Shown piece by piece: positions 21,048-31,381 of a stretch of DNA of 64,000 bases. Made by a program: the position numbers and the translations under genes. Positions within the stretch are counted from its first letter, which is position 1. Every line of letters begins with the position of its first letter. A model generated the notes under the pieces. That model ran no database searches. It was not told the origin of the DNA and saw only the letters and a program-made list of their open reading frames with translations. Where the stretch lies: positions 25,169,501 to 25,233,500 of the forward strand of contig CM050454.1 of the NCBI GenBank assembly GCA_027563935.2. The letters are read 5' to 3'. The stretch is from Costus lasius. Its lineage: Eukaryota > Streptophyta > Magnoliopsida > Zingiberales > Costaceae.

Positions 21048-22108
21048 ATGGCTACGAACACCGGCGGATTAACACTGTGATCTCTTCTTGATAAGGAGAA
21101 GTTGGTTGGAACCAACTTTATGGACTGGCATCGGAACTTGAGAATAACACTCAAGCTCGAGAAGAAGCTGTATGTCCTTAAACAAGCTCTTCCTGCGGCT
21201 AATGCCAGAACGACAGATAGAGATGCCTTTAGAAGGCATCAGGATGAGCCACTATGGCACCTGAACTTTAGATGCAATATGAGGAGCAGAACGCTTTTCA
21301 AATGATTACTCATTTCAAATAGATGTTCGAGGCTCAGGCTAGAACGGAAAGATATGACACCGCCAAAGCAGTCTTTCGGTGTAAGTTATCTGAGGGTGCA
21401 CCAGTGAGACCCCATGTTCTCAAGATGATTGGGAATGTGGATCATCTCAAGAGGCTGGGACACACCATTGATAACGAGCTGATTGTGGACCTTATTCTGC
21501 AGTCCCTGGCCCTTAGCTTTAGTCCGTTTATCATAAATTTTAACATGAACCGGATTGAATGAACAAGGGAGAAACTAATGAATATGCTCCAAACAGCCGA
21601 GCGAGAGATGACAAAGACCAAACCCAATTCTGTTCTTTTGGTCCCTACGACCAAGAAGATGAAGAAAAAGGGTAAGGGCAAGGCCAAAGGTCCCATCAAA
21701 ACACTGAAGAAAAAGGCCAAGAAGTCAAAGGATCAGAGATGTTTCCACTGTGGCGAGCAGGGTCACTGGAGGAGGGACTGCAAGCAACTTCAGAATGAGG
21801 AGAAGAAAGGCTCAGGCTTAGCTTCTACCTCAGGTATTTATGTTACTGAAGTCAACTTTTCTATTTTTATGTCATGGGTATTGGATACCGCATGTGGAAC
21901 TCATATTTATACAAATATGCAGGGGCTCAAGAAAAATAGATTGGTGTGGCCTAGAGAGAATAACCTACGAGTTGAGAATAGGGCACAGGTTGCTGCTGTT
22001 GCTGTAGGAGTTTTGACTCTCTCCCTGCCTTTTGGATCTCTATTAGAGTTGAATAATTGCTATGATGTATCTTCTTTTACCAAAACATTGTATCTATTCC
22101 TTGCTTGA
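21048..22108 (+). pseudogene. CoA gag and protease, broken
   Basis: Begins ATGGCTACGAACACC and runs through at least three frame or stop breaks (stops near 21080, 21303 and 21560). Gag features: KLVGTNFMDWHRNLRITLK near the start, then LKMIGNVDHLKRLG, a Lys-rich linker, and the CCHC knuckle CFHCGEQGHWRRDC at about 21740. The copia protease follows with WVLDTACGTHI (active Asp). A 176-codon open piece (21578-22108) covers knuckle and protease. In an active element this would form the particle and process the polyprotein. Confidence 0.85.
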
Positions 22109-22315
22109 CAAGGAAAGAATTTAAATTTGAAATAAAAGAGGACTCATGTTCTTTTTCATTTGCAAACATGAAGGGTACTTTATGCAATGGATTATAGATA
22201 ACTCTATTTGTAACATAAATAATAAAAGTACCTGAGTGGTGAGTTCCTTGACTATCTAAAAGAGTGTGGAATTCTATCCCAACTCACTCTGCCTGGAACA
22301 CTTCAATGGAATGGT
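22109..22315 (+). other. CoA deletion scar between protease and integrase C-terminus
   Basis: Only about 200 bases separate protease from the late integrase motif GTLQWNGVSERRNRTLLD. The integrase zinc finger and first two catalytic Asp residues are therefore missing. The break probably lies around 22190-22240; its exact point is not visible. Confidence 0.6.
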
Positions 22316-22600
22316 GTGTCTGAAAGGAGAAATCGAACTCTGTTGGATATGGTTCGATGTATGATGAGTCATGCAACTCTACCTCCCTCATTCTGGGGAC
22401 ATGCACTAGAGACAGCTTCTCTGATACTGAATAACGTTCCATCTAAGAGTGTCTCAAAGATTCCATACGAGGTATGGAGTGAGAGAAGCCCTAATCTATC
22501 TTTTATCAAGATCTGGGGATGCGAGGCATATGTCAAGCGTCAGGATTCTAGCAAGCTAGAACCTAGATCTGATAAATGTGTGTTTATGGGGGTACCCTAA
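22240..22600 (+). pseudogene. CoA integrase C-terminal remnant
   Basis: Contains NGVSERRNRTLLDMVRCMMS with the catalytic Glu, then PPSFWGHALETASLILNNVP and FIKIWGCEAYVKR, the standard copia integrase tail. It shifts frame near 22595 into the downstream RT frame. Confidence 0.85.
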
Positions 22601-23753
22601 GGAAACTAAGGGTTACTACTTCTATGTTCCCACCGAGAACAAAGTTTTTGTTGCTCGGGGTGCTGTCTTTCTAGAGAAAGAATTTCTCATGAAAGAAGTT
22701 AGTGGGAGGAAGTTTGACTTGGATGAGGTCCAAGTGCAACCACAAGACATAGAGATGGAACCTGAGCCACCTGTACTAGTTGCTAGGCAACCTGAGGCTC
22801 AGACACAGGCCCCACGTAGGTCTGGGAGAATTCGTCATGCACCTGAGAGGTATGGGTCGCTGCCGACCCAACATGACGGGATCTTCATCATTGAGGATGA
22901 ACCCAGGACTTATGATGAGGCGGTCAGTGGACCGGACTCCGAGAGATGGCTTGAGGCCATGCAATCCGAGATGGATTCCATGTCAGCTAACCAAGTTTGG
23001 GATTTGGTTGAGTTACCTGATGGGGTAAAGCCCATAGGGTGTAAATGGGTCTTCAAGAGGAAGACAGACATGGATGACAACATAGTTACCTATAAAGGTA
23101 GACTAGTGGCTAAGGGATTCAAACAAATCCACGGGGTGGATTATGATGAAACCTTCTCGCCAGTTACCATGTTCAAATCCATTCGGATTCTGCTTGCTAT
23201 AGCTGCATATCATGATTACGAGATATGGCAGATGAATGTGAAGACAACTTTCCTTAATGGGAAGCTAGTTGAGGATGTGTATATGACACAACCTGATGGC
23301 TTCGTCCATCCTGCAGAGGCTAATAAGGTCTGCAGGCTAAAGAGATCCATCTATGGATTAAAGCAAGCATCTCGAAGTTGGAATCTTCGATTTGATGAAG
23401 CTGTGAGAGATTATGGCTTTATCAAAAGTGAAGATGACGCCTGTGTATACAGAAAATTCAGTGGGAGCTTGGTGACTTTTCTGGTCTTGTTTGTCGATGA
23501 CATACTGCTCATAGGGAGCGACATCCCTAGTCTTCAAGCTGTGAGGACATGGTTAGGGAAGTGTTTTCAGATGAAAGACTTAGGGGAGGCCGCCTATATC
23601 CTAGGCGTGAAGATCTATAGGGATAGATCCAAGAAGCTCCTAGCCCTTAGTCAGAGTACATACATTGATAAGGTCCTGGAGAGGTTTAGCTTAGAGCAAT
23701 TCAAGAAAGGGTACTTTCCAGTGAGACATGGTCTTACTCTCTCAAAGAGCTAG
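22578..23753 (+). CDS. CoA reverse transcriptase region, open frame
   Basis: A 391-codon frame from the integrase GKR-like tail into copia RT. The proline-rich linker ends in RRSGRIRHAPERYG. RT motifs follow: WDLVELPDGVKPIGCKWVFK, GRLVAKGFKQIHGVDYDETF, SPVT, TFLNGKL, SIYGLKQASRSW, and the catalytic site LFVDDILLIGSD with both Asp present. It stops at TAG 23751-23753, probably a changed Gln codon, because the RNase H frame continues beyond. It copies element RNA into DNA in active relatives. Confidence 0.9.
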   Translation: MCLWGYPKETKGYYFYVPTENKVFVARGAVFLEKEFLMKEVSGRKFDLDEVQVQPQDIEMEPEPPVLVARQPEAQTQAPRRSGRIRHAPERYGSLPTQHDGIFIIEDEPRTYDEAVSGPDSERWLEAMQSEMDSMSANQVWDLVELPDGVKPIGCKWVFKRKTDMDDNIVTYKGRLVAKGFKQIHGVDYDETFSPVTMFKSIRILLAIAAYHDYEIWQMNVKTTFLNGKLVEDVYMTQPDGFVHPAEANKVCRLKRSIYGLKQASRSWNLRFDEAVRDYGFIKSEDDACVYRKFSGSLVTFLVLFVDDILLIGSDIPSLQAVRTWLGKCFQMKDLGEAAYILGVKIYRDRSKKLLALSQSTYIDKVLERFSLEQFKKGYFPVRHGLTLSKS

Positions 23754-24473
23754 TGTCCCACCACACAGGCTGAGAGGGATGACATGAGTCGAGTAACCTA
23801 TGCTTCGGCAGTAGGATCGATCATGTATGCAATGTTGTGTACTAGACCAGATGTGGCTTATGCTGTGAGCATAACCAGCCGATACCAATCAAATCTTGAA
23901 ATACAACACTGGGTGGCTGTAAAGAACATCCTGAAGTATCTGAGAAGAACTAAGGATTTGTTCCTAGTTTATGCGGGGCAGGAAGAGCTCAGTATGCAGG
24001 GTTACACTGATGCATCTTTCCAGTCTGACCCTGACGACTTTAGATCGCAGGTCGGCTATGTGTTCAAGATGAATGGAGGTACTGTGTGCTGGAAGAGTTT
24101 CAAGCAATCCACCATCGCTGATTCTACAATCGAGGCTGAGTATGTGGCCGCTTCTGAGGCAGCCAAAGAAGCCGTTTGGATAAAGAAGTTCATTTCTGAA
24201 CTTCAGGTGGTTCCCAGTGCAGTGGATCCCATTGAAATCTACTGTGATAACAATGGAGCAATTGCACAAGCCAAGGAACCAAGGTCTCATCAAAAATCCA
24301 AACACATACTCAGGAGATTTCACCTGATCAGAGAGATCATCGACAGAGGTGATGTCAAGATTAGCAGAGTTGACACAGAGAACAATCTAGCAGACCCATT
24401 GACCAAGGCTTTGGCGCAGCAGAAGCATGATGATCACACTAGAGATATGTGGTTAAGATTTCTCAACCTCTAG
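23754..24473 (+). pseudogene. CoA RNase H region, separated by a stop
   Basis: Continues the RT polyprotein in the same frame after the TAG at 23751. It includes YASAVGSIMYAMLCTRPDVA, the RNase H residues in GYTDASFQSD, STIEAEYVAASEAAKEAVW and EIYCDNNGAIAQAKEP, and the usual end VDTENNLADPLTKAL. The natural stop is TAG at 24471. RNase H removes the RNA strand during reverse transcription. Active-site acids are all visible. Confidence 0.9.
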
Positions 24474-24483
24474 GTCTTAGTGC

Positions 24484-24494
24484 AAGTGGGAGAT
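24484..24494 (+). other. CoA polypurine tract
   Basis: AAGTGGGAGAT directly before the 3' LTR start TGTTGG; the typical plus-strand primer of plant copia elements. Confidence 0.8.
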
Positions 24495-26604
24495 TGTTGG
24501 TGTATATACCCTAAGGACCTAATTATGGTCCGTTACTTGTACTACTTGACATTGATATTTATATCATACTAGCATTGTCGTTATCATTATTTGTTTACAT
24601 CTGCGAACATGTACTTATATGATAATGTCCCTGGAGACAGATTGGATCTATGCTCAAACTATTATCCCTAGTCAATGTACCTTAGTGGATATGGGACAGC
24701 AATGGTACTTGTAAGGCTAGTATATGGGCTGGCTAGGCACGAGGTGCTAACACTGGCATATGGGTATATCAGTGGTAGATATACTGGACCGACCTGCTGT
24801 GAGGCAATGACTTGGTGTCACGAGTTATCCTCACAAGTGATAGGAGATGCATTGATCCCTTGACTTGAGGTCATTGGCCATTCTATATGGTTAGGGATAT
24901 GCTTTGTTACAACCTAACGTCTTGCCGTAGTTGGGAGGTAATAACGGTTGTCATTGGGCATGTCACGACCCATATGAGAAGGTCAATGCACAGACATAGG
25001 ATTTGCCCCTTCCTAAGGGAAGCATGATATCCATGGAGCTTCTCTATGGTTCTATGACTGAAAGTGTATGGCCATACCCAGGTTAGACCTGATTTAGTCA
25101 TAGCCATGAGATTGGATAGAAACAAGTGGTGACACACTTGGCCAATCGGATATCAGTTCGGCAAAGAGACTGTAATGCATCTGTACCTAGTTGCGATGAT
25201 GGGGATGTCGATGTCGATATCCATTCCGATGACTTGGGTAGCAGCGATGCACTACTAGGTGCCACTCACTACTTGTGGTGACCTTAGGTCAGCACTGCCA
25301 ACGTCAGAGGAACCTACAGGGTCGTACACCTTGATACTCGAGTTCTCGCATTGATCGGGAAGCCTTATGATCGAGTTATTGGATAACTCGGATATGTTTT
25401 GGAGATTTCATCAGCGCCAATGGGCCTGATGAGATGGAAGAGACTTATTGGAGTCAACTTCCATTTACGGCATTTTAACCATGGTTAGCCCAATTTGACC
25501 ATGGGTTAAATTGGATTGGATCCAAGGGCTTGGTTAACATGAAAAATGGACCTTGGGCTGGGCCCATTGAAAAGGTTGAGCTTAATGGGCTTAAGGAGAA
25601 GAAAAGGGATGGCGCATGCTTAACCCTAGTTAGACTAGGGTTAGCGCTTATACCTCATGTGAGTTTAATTGATCATGATAAAATAAGGGCTAATTAATTA
25701 ATTAATTAGAGTCCTATTTTTGTGGGATTAAATGAGCTGATTTATTTGAATTAATTAGAGTCCTAATTGGATTAGGATTCAATTTATTAAATAAATAATT
25801 AGAGTCCTAATTGGATTAGGACTTGATTCAAAGCTTAATTTGAATCTTGATCAAACCGCCCCTTGAGTCCTAATTGAATTAGGACTTGATCAAGTCACCC
25901 ACTTACGTCCTAATTGGATTAGGACTAGTCTTGATCAAACCGTCCATGTAAATCCTAATAGGATTAGGACATGATCAAGGCGCCCACATGAGTCCTAATT
26001 AGATTAGGATTTAAATTCCTACTTCTTCTCCTAGCCACCCAATTTGTTTGAATTGAGGCCACAAGTAAACCGCCTATGGTCTCTATAAATAGAGACCTTG
26101 GCCGCCCCTCTCAAGACACTAATTTCTCTTCAAGGCGTGATCAATTGAGAGGGTGATCAAGTGAGGGCGAGTGGCTCCATCCTTTCCATCAAACCGCAAG
26201 TGTTCATCTTCCCTTCTCCTTGGCGAAAGGTGAACTTGTTCTTGGCGGCATCTCCTTCTTCCTCCTTATTATTGGCGCATCTCCCTTTGGTGGTGGCGTA
26301 AGTCTCTTGGAGGGCTCTCCCAAGGCTTGGATCTTCTTCCCGAGGCTAGCACTAGGCGTGGAAGAAGAGGCTCGAGGCATCCGTGTGTGTGAGACTGCAG
26401 AGGGCGCACGCTTGGGCGCCTACCTTGACATCGGCCTCATCTTGCTTTAAGGTATTTTCTATCTCATCGTGTCGACTCTCTCGCTTGACGATCTTCACTG
26501 GGTTTTTGGGACTGACCTATTTCGGAGATATTTTTCTGCTGTGCTATGTATTTGTGTTGATAAAACTCTGAAAAATTATAAAATATCCCCGGGGTTTCCC
26601 AACA
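24495..26604 (+). repeat. CoA 3' LTR, complete
   Basis: 2110 bp, TGTTGGTGTATATACCC to GGGTTTCCCAACA. It carries U3 palindromes at 25755-26010 and the TATA palindrome at 26078-26097. After 26604 the sequence is AthA interior, so the right target-site copy lies in AthA but cannot be matched, because the left end of CoA is lost. Confidence 0.92.
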
Positions 26605-26953
26605 AATATTTCATGGCTAGGTGAACTCGGCTAGGTTCACCCGTGTTTCTATTAGTGGATCGCCCGTGTTCGCCCTAAATCACGGGTAGGGTTTCCATGA
26701 TTTCGTGCCGCCGCCGCTCCTTCTGCTCCAGCCAATCTTCAAGAGTAGGGTTTCTAGTTCTTCAAGGGTCCTGTTCTCCTCACGATCCATAGCTCCGGTG
26801 TGGTTAGCATTGTTCCTATTTATTCCCAGATGCCCGTATTTCGTTGTTCTTCTATTTCGCCGTTTTTTCCGTTTCCGCCTCCTCAATCGGCTGCTACCTT
26901 TGTACTTTGGCGAATCTTTGCCAGTTTTCTGGTCCTCTTGGCGATCTCTGCAA
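26605..26953 (+). promoter_or_regulatory. AthA region upstream of the accessory gene
   Basis: Holds one GGTGAACTC/AGGTTCACC palindrome at 26620-26641 with the same TTCATGGCTA lead-in as the first copy of the AthA LTR array (4843-4850). A C/T-rich stretch with GGGTAGGGTTTCC (telo-box-like) follows, leading to the accessory start. It looks like a plant gene leader. Promoter role is inference. Confidence 0.4.
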
Positions 26954-28446
26954 ATGTATTTACGGCGCAAAGGTGTTGCCTCACGTCGCCACGCTCCAAG
27001 ACCCACTTCTGATTCTTCCATAGAGGACGACGAGTTCGTCCCGCACGAACCATCTCCGCCACCGCAAGTTGCTTCTGCTGGTCAACCGGTTCACCCTTCC
27101 TCTTCCAGACAGCGAGCACGCCCATTTGTTTAGCAGCCCCAGGTGTATGTCTCTCCACGAAACGAGTTTGGCATACTCTTTAGAAACGCGGAGCATGAGT
27201 AGAACTATAATCTTCTTCTCCATCGATGGGTGATTAATACTAGATATCTAGACAGAGGTACTCTTCGTATGCTAGGGCTTCTAAACGATGTTTAGTGGAT
27301 GTATTCGAACATTGGATGGGAGCAATGCTTGAGGCTTTTCCCCCCCACATACATCGGAATCACGTTGGAGTTTTTCAGCTCCCTAGATGTAAAAGCCGAT
27401 GTCATGCTTGATGACGATCTAGGGTGCATTTCCTTCTGATTGGGGAACATCGAGCACTGCCTCTCTCTCTCTCTCAGCTCCGTAATATTTACAGTTTTCC
27501 GGAACCTTGCACGCATAAAGTACCGGCGGAGTTCAGTGAGCAAGCCTTTTGGGGGTCGATCACAAACGAGCATATCTATTCAGCTAGAGTTGCCAGAGCA
27601 TCAAGTACCTGCAATCCAGCCATCCGATACGTTCACCGCGTACTTGCCCATACCATCTTCGAGCACGGGGAGAGCGACGGCATGGTACGTTAGTCGGAGT
27701 TGTTTTATTTATGGTGTATGTTTCACTCTTTCAGGGTTGATTCTGGATTTCACTTAGCAAAACAATTCAGCTGCATCGCACATTGTCGAAAAGGCACGAT
27801 AGTCAGTGGCGGTCTCATTACCCCACTTGCAGTTTCTTTTGGGATCATTCCCTACGGCTTGGCTGAGGGTAATGGAAATAGTAGGCTCGAGATCGAGTCA
27901 TGCGTTTCCATGAGACTCATCGTCTGCCGGGGTGACTCCTACTGCATGGCGTTCAAGGATAGCCAGTTCTGCTTGCCATTGCCTAATCCAGAGCGCACCA
28001 CAGAGCGTGTTCGCGAGAATTGGCGCATCAAGCCAATCGAAGACGCTCAGCCCGACCCTGTAGACACCGCACCACTAGCCATAGGTGCTTTCTTCTTTCG
28101 TGCCTCGTCCTCCGACTCTATGATGGGTATTCTTCAGGAGATTAGGGAGGAACAACTTCAGCAGCGATGGCTTATTGATCAAATGGATTCCTCCATCTCC
28201 TTTATACGCCAGGAACAAGCTTGCCATTGGGAAGCTAATGAAGCCAGGATGCAACGACGGCACAAGATGTTGGGTTCGATTTGGGAGAAGCTATCTACTA
28301 TGGATGATTGGCTCGCCTTCCTCAATGAAGAGATCTTACAGCACATTCCAGTCTCTTCAGATGAGGAGAAGGAGCCCGATTTTACCTCGCGTGGTAAGGG
28401 CAACAGCTCCCGAGCTTCTGGCTCCAAATCGCGCAAGAGGTGCTAG
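26954..28446 (+). pseudogene. AthA accessory gene, degenerate
   Basis: Homologous to the AthB and AthD accessory genes. It begins MYLRRKGVASRR and keeps FGILFRNAEHE, WVINTRYLDRGTLRMLGLLN, LEFFSSLDVKAD, then in a shifted frame VHRVLAHTIFEHGESDGMVR, and finally GGLITPLAVSFGIIPYGLAE and LEIESCVSMRLIV. Stops lie near 27133, 27201, 27295 and 27437, with frame changes between 27460 and 27700. The last 248 codons (27700-28446) are open and end in a basic RKRC-type tail. The C-terminal part has a coiled-coil-like helix (EIREEQLQQRWLIDQMDSS). Confidence 0.82.
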
Positions 28447-29693
28447 CCCCTTCCAGACTCGATATCGCCGCCTTCTCCTCTCACGTATACGACGTTGCAT
28501 AGCGGACTATGCAACATTTAGAGCAGGTGAGCTGTTTATACTCCAGTTTCTAATTTGGATTTCACTTTGGCTGCTCTGACTTTTGACTTTCCATGGTTTT
28601 GTTATGCTAGTTTTTGGTATGGATATTACTGTCATGGATGTTATATTTTGGCATTGTATCCTATATGCCACTATTCGTGGGCCTGGTCCACATCTTCAGG
28701 CCCCACCCTCTGCAGTGTATAACACATATTTGAACCACTTGTTTCTCTGCTTTGGTATTATGCTACAATCCTTTTTACATGTTGTGTGGATTTATGAGCT
28801 TGCATGAAGTTGTTGTTTTAAGGCTTATATTGCAAATTTTGTAATGAGAGATTCGTTGTTGAACTGTCATGCTAGTATTGTCCAATGATAGCTTTGCAAA
28901 ATTCTTAAAGTTAAATGCATGTTTGGTCGGGATTTATCAAGACATGTTGAATGTAGTACCTGTTAGAAATTTACTCAATAAGCATGTCCATATGTTCCAT
29001 GAATCAGAAATTTTCTGATTGGATTGATTTTAGGTTGTTCATTAAGTGAGTCAAACGTTTTCATGATTCTTCAATTAATTTCGGCTTGCAATTTACATTC
29101 GATTCATATTTGGTTACATATTCTCTTTTCAATCTTTGAATTCCTTTCTATTATTGGGGAGACACTATAGTTGTTATAAAAAAAGGGGATATGTTGACTT
29201 CTGAAATATGCGCATAAAAAAAATCACACTTAGATTCCTCTACTTGGCACTGCGAAAAATTGGCAGTGGTACCGAAGGATATGAGTTGAATCTAAGAAAT
29301 GTGAATTGAAATCCAAAATTCATTAAAAGACTCCTCTACTTGGCATTGCAAAAAATTGATAATGGTACCTAAGAATATGAGTTGAAGTCTAATGCAATGA
29401 TCAGTGTTTCGTATCCTAAATAAAACATTTGAGTTAACCCCAACATTATGAATTGGAAGAATAGGAATGGAATGAGTATTGTGTATGCTTGATTGAATCT
29501 CATGTTTACTACTTTCTAAATTGATTGACATCTAAAAACTGTGGGATCAAACTGGTGAATACTTAAGGCATCCCTTTTAGTTGATTTCTTCTGATTGGAT
29601 CCTGGATTGCTAAAAAGTGTTTTTCTAAATTTGGGTGCGAACTTCAACACAAAAGATTATTCTTATACCGAGCATGTATTTTAACTTATTTTA
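28447..29693 (+). other. AthA 3' noncoding region
   Basis: About 1.2 kb without a credible gene. It contains two copies of the GGCACTG...CAGTGGTACC stem-loop unit (29229-29387) and is otherwise A/T-rich. Confidence 0.6.
29229..29387 (+). repeat. Stem-loop repeats in the AthA 3' noncoding region
   Basis: Two units of about 60 bases: CTCCTCTACTTGGCACTG, A-rich loop, CAGTGGTACC, then ATGAGTTGAA-type end. The second is decayed (GGCATTG...ATAATGGTACC) but still pairs in part. The same unit occurs at 45216-45365, 50990-51150, and reversed at 58153-58215 and 62081-62220. Confidence 0.75.
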
Positions 29694-29711
29694 TTGTTTG
29701 AGGACAAGCAA
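29694..29711 (+). other. Hairpin beside the AthA polypurine tract
   Basis: TTGTTTG (29694-29700), loop AGGA, CAAGCAA (29705-29711), with one G-T pair. It ends 21 bases before the 3' LTR. Confidence 0.75.
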
Positions 29712-29732
29712 AGATTTAAGTCGAAGAATGTT

Positions 29733-31320
29733 TGATGCCATGCATTCTAGTAGCAATTTTTATTATTATTCCATGATGAATTTAAACCTATTTTAATGTT
29801 TTTGCACTCATTTAAGACTTATTTACTTAAAAACTTTAGAATCTTCACTTTTCGTCTTTCTTGTGGAATTTTAGGTTAAATCACGCAATTTTGAAGTCTT
29901 TTTTAAGAATCTAAGAGCATGAGGTGATTCCTTATGAGAAGACGAAGCTGCCCGTCAAATTTGGGCTCAATCGGAGCTTTTTCTAGACTTCACAGCTAGG
30001 TGAACCTGGCGGGGTTCACTAGTGATCTTGCCGAAGGACGAAACCCACAGCGCACTTCACTGCCAGGTGAACTCGGCGGGGTTCACCGATGTTGTCAAAG
30101 ATATCTGAAACTCATAGTAGACTTCACCACCAGGTGAACCCCACGGGGTTCACCCGTGATTCTGTCCGAGGAAACCTGCGCAGTACTCCACAGTGCACTT
30201 CACTGGTAGGTGAACCCGGCGGGGTTCACTGGTGCTTCTTTCGCGACAGAACTGTACAGTAAGCTTCACTGGTAGGTGAACCCGGCGGGGTTCACCTGTG
30301 ACGCTTTCTAGACAGTCTGACCTCTACTCGGATTTTCAATGATTTTGAACCTGATTCAAATATAAATTTGGCAAGTAAGGACTATTTGGAAAGCTGGTTC
30401 GGAGGAGAGGCAAGGAATAGGAAAGCCCTAATTTTCGTGCCCTAATCATCAAGCAATCATGTGACGAAGCGGCGAGGGCAGAAGAACACGATGAATAGGC
30501 GACTCTGAGGCGATTTCTGGATATCTGATCATCGTAACACGGCGATTCTTGATTATTTATTTCGGTTTATCATCTCCTCTATCTTAGAAACTCTTTCCCT
30601 GGATTTTCCTATGTTTAAAGAGAGATTTGTGAACGTTTTAATGATGATTGTAGCGTAAACCCTATTTCGAGGCTCTGTTAAAGCCCGCTGACGATTTTTA
30701 TTTCCAATCCATGTTTTAATTCTATTACTAGGATTATATTGTGAGCATATTTCACTTGATGTACTTATCTCATGATCTTTACCTTGGCCAAGTATTGACG
30801 TGTCTTAGTCGTTACGATTCATAATGAGAGTAGGATTGTAACGACGAAACCTCTTTGTGAAACTTGCGAACCCTCGACACGAGAGTGTTTGGTCTTCGCT
30901 CGAGGGTTCATAATCTACCACGGAACTCATTGGGTTTGTCTAGAACGATCCACTGCGAGAATAGGAGATCGTTCTAGGCAAACACTGGGGTGTACACTCG
31001 AGAGAGGGTACCTTGTACCCAAGGGTTAGATTCCTTGTACAAAACCATAAATCCTTGTAACTGATATTTTTAAATGCAATTAAGATCGTCAGTGTGGTGG
31101 AAACCATAGCCCTGATATCTCTCTCATATATTTTCTCTACCATTGTTGCTTGATTCCTTTGTTTGCGGTTTCACTTAGTTTTCATTTTAAGTCCTTAAAA
31201 CCCTGTTTTGCTTAGCTTAGATATCAAGAATTGGATTTTCTGGTACTCGACCTTGTTCCCTGTGGGATTCGACATCTTTTGTATTACTTCGACATTTCCG
31301 TGCACTTGCGGATAATGTCA
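29733..31320 (+). repeat. AthA 3' LTR, complete (1588 bp)
   Basis: TGATGCC to ATAATGTCA, followed by the CCTAA duplication. In order it holds the palindrome array at 29998-30298, a degraded TATA (AATAGGAAAGC) near 30415, leader hairpins at 30810-30983, and the conserved end block with TTACTTCGACATTTCCGTGC then ACTTGCGG. Confidence 0.9.
30810..30983 (+). other. Leader hairpin array of the AthA 3' LTR
   Basis: Hairpin 1: CGTTACGATTC / GGATTGTAACG (30810-30843). Hairpin 2: GAACCCTCGA (30868-30877) / TCGAGGGTTC (30900-30909), directly followed inside by CACGAGAGTG. Hairpin 3: 17-base arms beginning GTTTGTCTAG (30934) and ending TAGGCAAAC (30983), one G-T pair. Arms are unrelated between hairpins. 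Confidence 0.82.
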
Positions 31321-31325
31321 CCTAA

Positions 31326-31381
31326 GGACTTGGATTGTGCGAACGATAAGAATTGAATGCACAACTCCTCTGATACTAGAA
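31326..31381 (-). other. GyA leader remainder and primer-binding site
   Basis: Continues the GyA leader interrupted at 4581. The minus strand reads TAGTATCAGAGG at 31378-31367, one base from the tRNA-Met primer site TGGTATCAGAGC shape. It directly follows the presumed LTR end CTTGACCA. Confidence 0.65.

Larger units (their letters stand above)
18129..26604 (+). mobile_element. CoA: Ty1/copia element with long LTRs, 5' LTR truncated
   Basis: 3' LTR 24495-26604 (2110 bp, TGTTGGTG...CCCAACA) and partial 5' LTR 18129-19496, matching the last 1370 bases of the 3' LTR with a few percent divergence. Copia order gag-PR-IN-RT-RNase H is clear, with a tRNA-Met primer site at 19498 and a polypurine tract at 24484. 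The first ~730 bases of the 5' LTR and most of integrase are missing, so it is defective. Confidence 0.9.
4582..31320 (+). mobile_element. AthA: Athila-type Ty3/gypsy element, internally deleted and doubly invaded
   Basis: The two LTRs (4582-18125, interrupted; 29733-31320) share start TGATGCCATGCATTCTAG and matching internal blocks, and sit in a perfect CCTAA duplication. The interior holds AthB inside the 5' LTR, the truncated copia CoA, then only the 3' part of AthA itself from 26605: accessory gene, 3' noncoding region and polypurine tract. Primer site, gag and pol are gone. The loss is explained by one deletion whose ends are AthA LTR base 18125 and CoA LTR base 18129. The element cannot move by itself. 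Confidence 0.85.
4577..31325. repeat. Target-site duplication CCTAA flanking AthA
   Basis: CCTAA occurs at 4577-4581 directly before the LTR start TGATGCC and again at 31321-31325 directly after the LTR end ATAATGTCA. An exact 5-bp match across 26.7 kb, joining GyA sequence on both sides, identifies the two LTRs as one insertion despite the later insertions and deletion inside it. Confidence 0.85.
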
